Below, piece by piece: positions 37,163 to 45,339 of a stretch of DNA of 64,000 nucleotides (positions within the stretch are counted from its first letter, which is position 1; every line of letters begins with the position of its first letter). The position numbers were made by a program, and so were the translations under genes. The DNA comes from Pseudomonas sp. BN417 (lineage in GTDB: Bacteria; Pseudomonadota; Gammaproteobacteria; Pseudomonadales; Pseudomonadaceae). The DNA lies in assembly GCF_029871205.1 (NCBI RefSeq), contig NZ_SSOJ01000164.1, positions 73,362 to 137,361 of the forward strand, in the 5' to 3' direction. Below the pieces are notes generated by a model that was not told the DNA's origin, ran no database searches, and saw only the letters and a list, made by a program, of their open reading frames with translations.

Positions 37163-37370
37163 GAGGTGCCTCTGCGGGGAAGACCGGGCGGCGGCGCGCC
37201 AGGCAAAGAACGCCATTCTAGGAGTGGACAGGCCATGGGCACAGGAACAGTTTCGAACCTGTCGGTGGCGCAACTGTACCTGTCGCCCCGACGGCCGCTT
37301 GTCGAGCCCCGGCGCAAGGCTGGCAGCGCTGGTTAGACTCAAATAGCCAATGGGTAACGGAGGTGGTCCG

Positions 37371-37580
37371 ATGTTCGGTCGACGCGCGTCCGACATGGCG
37401 TCAGGCACCCACTATCGCAGTGAGCGTGTCAGCGCCGTGAACGGGCAATACTTCTTCTCCACCCGGGAGGGCACCTTGGAGGGCCCCTACTTCACCCGCG
37501 TGGATACGGAACGGGAAATCGCCTACTACATCCGTCGCATGAAACAGTACGAAGGCATACTCGCCTTACGGGGCCGATGA
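37371..37580 (+). CDS. DUF6316-like small protein
   Basis: 69 residues: MFGRRASDMASG, RSERVSAVNGQYFFSTREGTLEGPY and EREIAYYIRRM. Short cytoplasmic protein widespread in Pseudomonas by recall. ATG with GGAGGTGGTCCG. An intrinsic terminator follows at 37600-37626. Function unknown. Confidence 0.78.
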   Translation: MFGRRASDMASGTHYRSERVSAVNGQYFFSTREGTLEGPYFTRVDTEREIAYYIRRMKQYEGILALRGR

Positions 37581-37599
37581 AGCCCCCAAAAAAAGAAAG

Positions 37600-37626
37600 A
37601 ACCCGCGCCAGGCGCGGGTTTTTCTT
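37600..37626 (+). terminator. Intrinsic terminator
   Basis: AACCCGCGCC A GGCGCGGGTT followed by TTTCTTTT, 20 bases after the small gene stop; bidirectional potential because an A-run precedes it. Confidence 0.85.
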
Positions 37627-37651
37627 TTCCAAGGGGATGATCCGCTGTGAC

Positions 37652-37749
37652 TGTGGGGGCGATTTCAATCGCTATGCGGACCGCAGGTTCGCCCTGCTGC
37701 GTCGAAGGGGGCAGCTGCGCTGCCCACAGCGAATGAATTCGCCCCCACA
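37652..37749. repeat. 97-bp composite palindromic element, copy A
   Basis: Ends are TGTGGGGGCGATTTCAATCG and GCGAATGAATTCGCCCCCAC; the middle carries CAGGTTCGCC and a GGGGGCAGCTGCGCTGCCC hairpin. Its reverse complement closely matches the element at 51524-51620. REP/REPIN-like; no coding capacity. Confidence 0.75.
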
Positions 37750-37784
37750 ACAGCTTTCGAACCTTGCGCGAGCGGCTCCTGCCT

Positions 37785-38969
37785 TCAGCGATAGGCCTCG
37801 AACAGGCCGGTGGCGCCCATGCCGCCGCCGACGCACATGGTGACGATGCCGAAGCGCTTGCCCTGGCGCTGCAGTTCGCGCACCAGGTGGCCGACCTGGC
37901 GCGAGCCGGTCATGCCGAAGGGGTGGCCGATGGAGATGGATCCGCCGTTGACGTTGTACTTCTCGTTGTCGATACCCAGGCGATCACGGGCATAGAGGCA
38001 CTGGGAGGCGAAGGCCTCGTTCAGCTCCCAGAGGTCGATGTCGTCGACGGTGAGGCCCTTGACCTTGAGCAGCTTCGGCACCGAGAACACCGGGCCGATG
38101 CCCATCTCGTCCGGCTCGCAGCCGGCCACGGCGAAGCCACGGAAGAATGCCTTGGGTTTCAGACCCAGTTCCAGCGCCTTGTCCAGGCTCATCAGCAGGG
38201 TCATGGAGGCGCCGTCGGACAGCTGCGAGGAGTTGCCGGCGGTGACCGAGCCGTCCTCGGAAAACACTGGCTTGAGGGACGCCAGGCCCTCCAGGGTGGT
38301 GTCGGCGCGGTTGCAGTCGTCGCGCTCGACCACGCCTTCCACGATGCGCTTCTCGCCGGTGGCCTTGTCTTCGACGAAGTACTTCACGCTCATCGGCACG
38401 ATTTCGTCATCGAACAGGCCCGCGGCCTGGGCGCGGGCGGTGCGCTGCTGGCTCTGCAGGGCGTAGAGGTCCTGGGCTTCGCGGCTGACGCCATAGCGAC
38501 GCGCGACGATCTCGGCGGTCTGACCCATGGGGTAGTAGATGCCGGGGTGTTCGAGCTTGAGCCGCGGATTGACGAAGTTGTCCTGGTTGATGCTCTTCAG
38601 GGTCAGGGTGATGGACTCGACGCCGCCGGCCACCATCACGTCGCTGCAGCCGGAAGCGATCTGGTTGGCGGCGATGGCGATGGCCTGCAGGCCCGAGGAG
38701 CAGTAGCGGTTCAGGGTCATGCCGGCGACGCCGACGCCCAGGCCCGAGAGCACCGCCACGTTGCGGCCGATGTTGTGGCCCTGGGCGCCTTCGTTGGAGC
38801 CGGCGCCGACCACGCAGTCGTCCACCAGCAACGGGTCCAGGTCATTGCGCGCCAGCAGCGCGTTCACGCAGTGAGCGGCCATGTCGTCCGGCCGGGTCAT
38901 GTTGAACTTGCCACGGAAGGACTTGGCCAGGCCGGTCCGGACGCTGTCGACTATCACCACTTCACGCAT
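37785..38969 (-). CDS. Acetyl-CoA C-acyltransferase (thiolase)
   Basis: 394 residues. Active-site Cys in LNRYCSSGLQAIA (about residue 90), the GHPFGMTGSRQ histidine motif (about 350) and the terminal CVGGGMGATGLFE cysteine are all present. It cleaves 3-ketoacyl-CoA in beta-oxidation or condenses acetyl-CoA. GAGGTG precedes the ATG at 38969. It lies downstream of the polyphosphate:AMP phosphotransferase on the same strand, the order I recall from P. aeruginosa. Confidence 0.93.
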   Translation of the reverse strand: MREVVIVDSVRTGLAKSFRGKFNMTRPDDMAAHCVNALLARNDLDPLLVDDCVVGAGSNEGAQGHNIGRNVAVLSGLGVGVAGMTLNRYCSSGLQAIAIAANQIASGCSDVMVAGGVESITLTLKSINQDNFVNPRLKLEHPGIYYPMGQTAEIVARRYGVSREAQDLYALQSQQRTARAQAAGLFDDEIVPMSVKYFVEDKATGEKRIVEGVVERDDCNRADTTLEGLASLKPVFSEDGSVTAGNSSQLSDGASMTLLMSLDKALELGLKPKAFFRGFAVAGCEPDEMGIGPVFSVPKLLKVKGLTVDDIDLWELNEAFASQCLYARDRLGIDNEKYNVNGGSISIGHPFGMTGSRQVGHLVRELQRQGKRFGIVTMCVGGGMGATGLFEAYR

Positions 38970-39071
38970 GACGCACCTCGTTCTGGTTGGGATGGGAGCT
39001 GGAGTGAGCATAGTTCCGGCCCATACTCGCCCACCACGATCATTCATCCCGCGTATGCGCGCCCATCCTGT

Positions 39072-40559
39072 TCAGTCCTTCGCGAACGCCTTCTCCAGGG
39101 CTTCGTTGATGGTGCGCAGCACCTTGACCCGGGCGTAGCGCTTGTCGTTGGCCTCCACCAGGGTCCAGGGCGCGATCGCAGTGCTGGTGCGGTCTACCAT
39201 GTCGCCCACGGCGTCCACGTAGAGGTCCCACTTGTCGCGGTTACGCCAGTCTTCATCGGTGATCTTGTAGCGCTTGAAAGCGATCGACTCGCGCTCCTTG
39301 AAGCGCTGCATCTGGGTCTCCTTGTCGATGGACAGCCAGAACTTCACGACCACTATGCCGTGGTCGTGCAACTGCTCCTCGAAGTCATTGATCTCGCTGT
39401 AGGCCCTCAGCCAGTCGGCCTGCGAACAGAAGCCCTCCACCCGCTCCACCAGCACGCGGCCGTACCAGGAACGGTCGAAGATGGTGAAGCGGCCGCGCCC
39501 CGGCACGTGTCGCCAGAAACGCCAGAGGTAGGGCTGCGCGCGCTCTTCTTCGGTGGGCGCGGCGATCGGCACTATGTGGTACTGCCGCGGGTCCAGCGCC
39601 CCGGTGACGCGGCGGATGGCGCCGCCCTTGCCGGCGGCGTCGTTGCCTTCGAACACCACCATCAGCGCATGGCCGCGCATGCGCTTGTCGCGCATCAGGC
39701 CGTTGAGCCGCGCCTGCTCGGTGGCCAGCTGCTCCTTGTACTCGTCCTTGTCGAGCTTGAGGCTGAGATCGAGGCTGTCGAGCAGGCCACGATTGTCCAG
39801 GCTGGAGACCAGGGGCGCCGCGTGGGGTTGCAGGCGCGGCCGGTCCTCGACCTTGAGCGCCGCCTGCAGGCCTTCGAGGAGGATGCGGCCAACGGTCAGG
39901 CTGCGGTAGCGCTCGTCGGCCCCCTCGATCACGTACCAGGGCGCATAGTCACGGCTGGTGCGGCGCAGCACCCGCTCGCCGTAATACACGAAGCGGTCGT
40001 AGACCTCGCTCTGTTTCCAGTCCAACGGGTTGAGCTGCCAGCTGCGCCGGGGGTCCTTCTCCAGGGTCTTGAGGCGTTCCTTGAGCTGCTTCTTGGAGAG
40101 GTGGAACCAGAACTTGAAGAGCAAGGCGCCCTCGTCGCAAAGCATCCGCTCGAGGCCCTCCACCGCGGATATCGCCTGCTCCAGCTTGGCGTCCTTGATA
40201 TCACCCTCGACCCGCGCATGGAGCATCTGGCTGTACCAGTTGCCGAAGAAGATGCCGATTTTTCCCTTCGGCGGCAGCCGGCGCCAGAAACGCCACTGCG
40301 ACGGCCGCGCCAGCTCCTCGTCCGAGGGGCGCAGGAAGCTCTCGACATTGATCAGCCGCGGGTCCATCCACTCATTGAGCAGCTTGACCGTCTCGCCCTT
40401 GCCGGCCCCCTCGATGCCGTTGATCAGGACGAGCACCGGGAAGCGCGCCTTCTGCTTCAGCTCGAACTGTGCCTCCAGCAGGGCCTCGCGCAATTCCAGC
40501 AGGGCCTTTTCATAGGTTTCCTTGTCGATTGAATGGCCGATTTCGGCGGATTCGAACAT
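39072..40559 (-). CDS. pap: Polyphosphate:AMP phosphotransferase (two PPK2 domains)
   Basis: 495 residues. Two tandem PPK2 domains: N-terminal LVLINGIEGAGKGETVKLL and C-terminal MVVFEGNDAAGKGGAIRRVTGALD, each with a Walker A loop; the second is the canonical one followed by FDRSWYGRVLVERVEGF. It makes ADP from AMP and polyphosphate. A perfect AAGGAGGT precedes the ATG at 40559; the longer frame crosses the 40-base palindrome and is not used. Confidence 0.94.
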   Translation of the reverse strand: MFESAEIGHSIDKETYEKALLELREALLEAQFELKQKARFPVLVLINGIEGAGKGETVKLLNEWMDPRLINVESFLRPSDEELARPSQWRFWRRLPPKGKIGIFFGNWYSQMLHARVEGDIKDAKLEQAISAVEGLERMLCDEGALLFKFWFHLSKKQLKERLKTLEKDPRRSWQLNPLDWKQSEVYDRFVYYGERVLRRTSRDYAPWYVIEGADERYRSLTVGRILLEGLQAALKVEDRPRLQPHAAPLVSSLDNRGLLDSLDLSLKLDKDEYKEQLATEQARLNGLMRDKRMRGHALMVVFEGNDAAGKGGAIRRVTGALDPRQYHIVPIAAPTEEERAQPYLWRFWRHVPGRGRFTIFDRSWYGRVLVERVEGFCSQADWLRAYSEINDFEEQLHDHGIVVVKFWLSIDKETQMQRFKERESIAFKRYKITDEDWRNRDKWDLYVDAVGDMVDRTSTAIAPWTLVEANDKRYARVKVLRTINEALEKAFAKD

Positions 40560-40622
40560 GCAGACCTCCTTGGCGTGATGGGGAAAAGGTAGCGGATGGC
40601 CGGGGGGCTGTCTGTGACCGCT

Positions 40623-40662
40623 TGTGGGATCGAATTCATTCGCGAATGAATTCGATCCCACA
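40623..40662. repeat. Perfect 40-base palindrome
   Basis: TGTGGGATCGAATTCATTCG followed directly by its exact reverse complement. It lies in the divergent region between pap and mnmC. The ends resemble those of the 97-bp element, with GGGATCG replacing GGGGGCG. Confidence 0.85.
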
Positions 40663-40722
40663 GATAGCCGGGCGACATCGCCGATCGGCTACTATTCGCC
40701 CTTCGCAGCCACGGGAACCCCC

Positions 40723-42690
40723 ATGTCCGATTTCCACCACGCCCAACTCGACTGGGACGAACAGGGCCAACCGCTTTCGCGGGAATTCGACGACGTCTAT
40801 TTCTCCCCCGCCTCTGGCATCGATGAGACCCGACATGTCTTCCTCAACGGCAACGACCTGGCCCGGCGCTTCGCCGAGCTGCCGGCGGGCGGGCGACTCA
40901 CTATCGGCGAAACCGGTTTCGGCACCGGGCTGAATTTCCTCTGCGCCTGGCAGCTGTTCGAACGATGCGCGCCGACCGGGACGCGGCTGCATTTCGTCAG
41001 TGTGGAAAAGTACCCCCTGGCCCGCGGCGACCTGCAGCGCGCCCTCGCCCTCTGGCCGGAACTGGCGCCCCTGGCGGCCCAGTTGCTGGAGCAGTATGTC
41101 GCCGTGCACCCCGGCTTCCAGCGCATCAACCTGGCCGCCGGGCGCGTGGTGCTGACCCTGCTGGTGGGCGATGCCCTGGAGTGCCTGCCTGAGCTGGACG
41201 CGCGCATGGACGCCTGGTTCCTCGACGGTTTCGCCCCGGCGAAGAACCCGGACATGTGGAGCCCTGCCCTCTTCGCCCAGTTGGCGCGGCTCTCCGGTCC
41301 CGGCACCACGCTCGCCACCTTCACCGCCGCCGGCTTCGTACGCCGGGCGCTGAAAGAAGCCGGCTTCGCCATCAAGCGCACCCCCGGCTTCGGCAAGAAG
41401 TGGGAAATGAGCCGTGGCCTGTTCCAAGGCCAGGCCAGCGACGACAGCAAACCCTGGTACGCCCGCCCGCGCTTCGCACCTGAACGTCGCGAGGCCCTGG
41501 TGATAGGCGCCGGCCTCGCCGGCTGCGCCACGGCTGCAAGCCTCGCCGCGCGCGGCTGGCAGGTGACCCTGCTCGAGCGCCATGGCGAGCCCGCCCAGGA
41601 GGCCTCGGGCAATCCCCAGGGCGTGCTCTACCTCAAGCTCTCGGCCCACGGCACGCCGCTGTCGCGCCTGATTCTCAGCGGCTTCGGCCATACCCGGCGG
41701 TTGCTGCAGCGGCTGGAACAGGGCCGCGACTGGCAGGCCTGCGGCGTCCTGCAACTGGCCTTCGATGCCAAGGAAGCGCAGCGCCAGGCCAAACTGGCCG
41801 ACGCCTTCCCCAACGACCTGTTGCACAGCCTGGACCAGGCCACGGCACAAGCCCTGGCCGGGGTCGCCCTGCCCGCTGGCGGCCTGTTCTACCCCGAGGC
41901 CGGCTGGGTCCACCCGCCAGCCCTGTGCCGGTTGCTGGCCGGGCATCCGAACATTCGCCTGCTGCCCCACAGCGAAGCCCTGGAACTGCACCGCGAGGAC
42001 AACCTCTGGTGCGCCCGTGCCGGGGAGCGGCTACTCGCCGCCGCCCCCGTGGTGGTGCTGGCCGGCGCCGCCGAGGTATTGCGCTTCCCCCAGGCAGCGG
42101 ACCTGCAGCTGAAACGCATCCGCGGACAGATCAGCCGGCTGCCGGCCACCGCCGAAAGCGCAACTCTCGCCACCGTGGTCTGCGCCGAAGGCTATGTGGC
42201 GCCACCGCGGGATGGCGAACACACCCTCGGCGCCAGCTTCGATTTCCACAGTACCGACCTGACCCCCACGGCCGCCGAGCACGCCGGCAACCTCGAACTG
42301 CTGGAGGAGATATCCCCGGACCTCAGCCGCCGGCTGCACGCCGCCGAGCTGGACCCGGCCCGCCTCGAAGGCCGTGCCGCCTTCCGCTGCACCACCCCGG
42401 ACTACCTGCCCATAGTCGGCCCCCAGGCGGACAGCGCCGCCTTCGCCGAGGCCTACGCGGTGCTGGCCAAGGATGCGCGCCAGGTGCCCGAGGTGGCGGC
42501 GCCCTGGCTCGACGGCCTCTATGTGAACAGCGCCCACGGCTCCCGTGGGCTGATCACCGCTCCGCTGTCGGGCGAACTGCTGGCTGCCTGGCTGGATGAT
42601 GAGCCCCTGCCCGTGCCGCGCGCCGTGGCCGAGGCCTGCCACCCCAACCGTTTTGCCCTGCGCCGCCTGATCCGCGGGCTGGGCGCATGA
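40723..42690 (+). CDS. mnmC: Bifunctional tRNA mnm5s2U biosynthesis enzyme MnmC
   Basis: 655 residues, normal length. The N-terminal methyltransferase domain (MnmD, about 1-245) has GETGFGTGLNFLCAWQLF and DAWFLDGFAPAKNPDMW; the C-terminal FAD oxidase domain (from about 265) has VIGAGLAGCATAASLAARGW, SGNPQGVLYLKLS and VNSAHGSRGL. It converts cmnm5s2U to nm5s2U and then mnm5s2U at the tRNA wobble position. Its stop overlaps the TauE/SafE start (ATGA). Confidence 0.95.
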   Translation: MSDFHHAQLDWDEQGQPLSREFDDVYFSPASGIDETRHVFLNGNDLARRFAELPAGGRLTIGETGFGTGLNFLCAWQLFERCAPTGTRLHFVSVEKYPLARGDLQRALALWPELAPLAAQLLEQYVAVHPGFQRINLAAGRVVLTLLVGDALECLPELDARMDAWFLDGFAPAKNPDMWSPALFAQLARLSGPGTTLATFTAAGFVRRALKEAGFAIKRTPGFGKKWEMSRGLFQGQASDDSKPWYARPRFAPERREALVIGAGLAGCATAASLAARGWQVTLLERHGEPAQEASGNPQGVLYLKLSAHGTPLSRLILSGFGHTRRLLQRLEQGRDWQACGVLQLAFDAKEAQRQAKLADAFPNDLLHSLDQATAQALAGVALPAGGLFYPEAGWVHPPALCRLLAGHPNIRLLPHSEALELHREDNLWCARAGERLLAAAPVVVLAGAAEVLRFPQAADLQLKRIRGQISRLPATAESATLATVVCAEGYVAPPRDGEHTLGASFDFHSTDLTPTAAEHAGNLELLEEISPDLSRRLHAAELDPARLEGRAAFRCTTPDYLPIVGPQADSAAFAEAYAVLAKDARQVPEVAAPWLDGLYVNSAHGSRGLITAPLSGELLAAWLDDEPLPVPRAVAEACHPNRFALRRLIRGLGA

Positions 42691-43442
42691 GTATGGAACC
42701 GCTCCTGCTGGAAGCCCTGGGGATAGGCGCCGTACTTGGCCTCCTGCTCGGCTTGACCGGCGCCGGCGGCTCCCTGGTCGCCCTGCCGCTGCTGCTCAGC
42801 CTGCACCTACCCCTGCGCGACGCCATCGGCGTTAGCCTCGGCGCCGTGGCGCTGTCCGCCGCCATTGGCGCCATTCCCCGCACTTTCCAGGGCCAGGTGG
42901 CCGGCCGTCCGGTGCTGCTGCTCGCCTTGAGTGGGCTACCAGGTAACGCCGTCGGCCAATGGTTGGGACGTTTCATTCCCGAGTTCGCGCTGATCCTCGG
43001 TTTTTGCCTGCTGGTGCTCTGGTCCGCCTGGCGCATGTGGCGCGGCGCCGGCCTGCCCCATGGCAAGTCCGGCCCACTGCGCAGCGGGCCACTGATCGCC
43101 ATAGGTGCGGGCGTCGGGCTGCTGTCCGGGGTCATGGGGGTGGGTGGCGGCTTCCTCATAGTGCCGGCGCTGCTCTGGTTCACCCCGCTGTCGATGCTGG
43201 CTGCCACCGCCACCTCCATGGCGGTGATCGCCCTGGTCTCGGGTGGCGGCTTCTTCCTCTACCTCCTTGGCGCCCAGCCGCCCATGGCCCTGCTCGGCGG
43301 CCTGGCGGCCGGCGGCGCCATCGGCGTGCTCTGCGGCAACCTGCTGGCCACGCGTATGCGCGGCGCCACCCTGCAGAGACTCTTCGCCCTGATGCTGGTG
43401 GCGGTAAGCCTGTCCCTGGCGGCGCAAAAGCTGGTCGGCTGA
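42687..43442 (+). CDS. TauE/SafE-family anion exporter
   Basis: 251 residues, about eight membrane helices. Duplicated TauE motif: GLLLGLTGAGGSLVALPLLLS in the first half and GLLSGVMGVGGGFLIVPALL in the second. Family members export sulphite or sulphonates. Coupled to mnmC by the 4-base overlap. Substrate not determinable. Confidence 0.88.
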   Translation: MSMEPLLLEALGIGAVLGLLLGLTGAGGSLVALPLLLSLHLPLRDAIGVSLGAVALSAAIGAIPRTFQGQVAGRPVLLLALSGLPGNAVGQWLGRFIPEFALILGFCLLVLWSAWRMWRGAGLPHGKSGPLRSGPLIAIGAGVGLLSGVMGVGGGFLIVPALLWFTPLSMLAATATSMAVIALVSGGGFFLYLLGAQPPMALLGGLAAGGAIGVLCGNLLATRMRGATLQRLFALMLVAVSLSLAAQKLVG

Positions 43443-43485
43443 AAGCTCCCGTTCCCGACCTCATATGACCAATCGATATAAAACT

Positions 43486-43562
43486 ACCGGTAACGCATGG
43501 GGGTCGGACCCCTAAGTGCCCTTTTTCGGGCACCGACTCCCCAACGGCAACACCGGTAAGGA
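43486..43562 (+). promoter_or_regulatory. Structured leader of the NAGGN operon
   Basis: Nested inverted repeats: outer ACCGGT (43486-43491) with ACCGGT (43552-43557); middle GGGGGTCGG (43499-43507) with CGACTCCCC (43534-43542, one bulge); inner GTGCCC (43516-43521) with GGGCAC (43528-43533) around a T-rich loop. The ribosome site AAGGA follows immediately at 43558-43562. A cis-acting RNA element is plausible; a TATAAA box lies just upstream (43477-43482). Confidence 0.5.
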
Positions 43563-43565
43563 CTT

Positions 43566-45335
43566 ATGTGCGGCATATCTGGAGAACTGCGTTTCGACAA
43601 GCAACCGGCCGACCTGGCCGCCCTCGATAGAATCACCCACCACCTAGCGCCCCGCGGCCCAGACGCGTGGGGCGTGCATAGCCAGGGACCGATCGCCCTG
43701 GGCCATCGACGGCTGAAGATCATGGACCTCGCCGACGCCTCCGGGCAGCCCATGCTGGACCCCGAACTGGGACTGGCCATGGTGTTCAACGGCGCCATCT
43801 ACAACTACCCCGAACTGCGCAAGGAGCTGCTGGCCCTGGGTTACCACTTCCATTCCGACGGTGACACCGAAGTGCTGCTCAAGGCCTGGCATGCCTGGGG
43901 CAAGGACATGCTGCCCAGGCTCAACGGCATGTTCGCCCTGGCCATCTGGGAGCGCGACAGCCAGCGCCTGTTCCTCGCCCGCGACCGGCTCGGCATCAAG
44001 CCGCTCTACCTGTCGCAGGGCGACAAGCGCCTGCGCTTCGCCTCCAGCCTGCCGGCCCTGCTCCAGGGCGGTGACCTGAATACATCGCTGGACCCGCAGG
44101 CCCTCAACTTCTATCTCAACTTCCACGCCGTGGTGCCGGCACCGCGCACCCTGGTCAAGGGCGTGGAGAAGCTGCCGCCGGCCGGCTGGATGCAGATAGA
44201 CGCCGACGGCAACTGCAGCCAGGGCACCTGGTGGCAGCTGGAATACGGCCCCCGCGAAGACGAACAGATACTCGGCCTCGAGGACTGGCGCGATCTGCTG
44301 CTGACCAGCCTGCGCGACGCCGTCTCGATCCGCCAGCGTGCCGCCCGCGAAGTCGGCGTGCTGCTCTCCGGCGGTGTGGACTCCAGCCTCCTGGTCGGCC
44401 TGCTGGCGGAAACCGGCGTCGAGCAACTGGCGACCTTCTCCATCGGCTTCCAGGACACCGGCGGCGAGCGTGGCGACGAGTTCGAATACTCCGACCTGAT
44501 CGCCCGCCATTACGGCACCCGCCATCAACAGCTGCGCATCGACGAGCACGAAGTGCTGGAGCAATTGCCCCAGGCATTCGCCGCCATGAGCGAACCCATG
44601 GTCAGTCACGACTGCATCGCCTTCTACCTCCTCGCCCGCGAGGTGTCGAAGCACTGCAAGGTGGTGCAGAGCGGCCAGGGCGCCGACGAGCTGTTCGGCG
44701 GCTACCACTGGTACCCGCCGCTGGCCGACACCTGCGACCCGTTCAACAGCTATCGTGCGGCCTTCTTCGACCGCAGCCACACCGAGTACCAGGCGACCGT
44801 GCAACCGGCCTGGCTCTGCGGCGACCTGGCCGGCGACTTCGTGCGCCAGCACTTCGAGCACCCCGGCGCCCTCGACCCGGTGGACAAGGCCCTGCGCCTG
44901 GACAGCACGGTGATGCTGGTGGACGACCCAGTGAAGCGGGTGGACAACATGACCATGGCCTGGGGCCTGGAGGCGCGGGTGCCGTTCCTCGACTACCGGG
45001 TCGCCGAGTTGTCTGCGCGCATCCCTTCCCGCTTCAAGCTCGGCGACGGCGGCAAGGAGGTGCTCAAGGCCGCAGCGCGCAAGGTCATTCCCCATGAGGT
45101 GATCGACCGTCCCAAGGGCTACTTCCCGGTCCCCGGCCTCAAGCACCTGCAAGGCCGCACCCGCGACTGGGTGAGCGAACTGCTGCTGGACCCGAGCCAG
45201 GACCGCGGCCTGTTCCAACCGGCCATGCTCGAGCGCCTGCTGGCCAGCCCGGCCGAAGACATCACGCCGCTGCGGGGTTCCAAGCTCTGGCAGATGGCCG
45301 CCCTCAACCTCTGGCTCAACCAACAGGGACTCTGA
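43566..45335 (+). CDS. N-acetylglutaminylglutamine amidotransferase (asparagine synthase family)
   Basis: 589 residues. Class II glutamine amidotransferase domain with catalytic Cys2 (MCGISGELRF) and the synthetase domain with PP-loop VLLSGGVDSSLLVGLL. It amidates the dipeptide N-acetylglutaminylglutamine to the osmoprotectant NAGGN. Its place immediately before the GNAT/ATP-grasp synthetase (4-base gap) and the M42 peptidase gene is the conserved trio. A structured leader lies upstream. Confidence 0.93.
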   Translation: MCGISGELRFDKQPADLAALDRITHHLAPRGPDAWGVHSQGPIALGHRRLKIMDLADASGQPMLDPELGLAMVFNGAIYNYPELRKELLALGYHFHSDGDTEVLLKAWHAWGKDMLPRLNGMFALAIWERDSQRLFLARDRLGIKPLYLSQGDKRLRFASSLPALLQGGDLNTSLDPQALNFYLNFHAVVPAPRTLVKGVEKLPPAGWMQIDADGNCSQGTWWQLEYGPREDEQILGLEDWRDLLLTSLRDAVSIRQRAAREVGVLLSGGVDSSLLVGLLAETGVEQLATFSIGFQDTGGERGDEFEYSDLIARHYGTRHQQLRIDEHEVLEQLPQAFAAMSEPMVSHDCIAFYLLAREVSKHCKVVQSGQGADELFGGYHWYPPLADTCDPFNSYRAAFFDRSHTEYQATVQPAWLCGDLAGDFVRQHFEHPGALDPVDKALRLDSTVMLVDDPVKRVDNMTMAWGLEARVPFLDYRVAELSARIPSRFKLGDGGKEVLKAAARKVIPHEVIDRPKGYFPVPGLKHLQGRTRDWVSELLLDPSQDRGLFQPAMLERLLASPAEDITPLRGSKLWQMAALNLWLNQQGL

Positions 45336-45339
45336 ACCG

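Noticed and set aside
37764..40532. Long plus-strand frame over the thiolase and pap genes
   Set aside because: Shadow of two well-supported minus-strand genes; no ribosome site and low-complexity residue bias.
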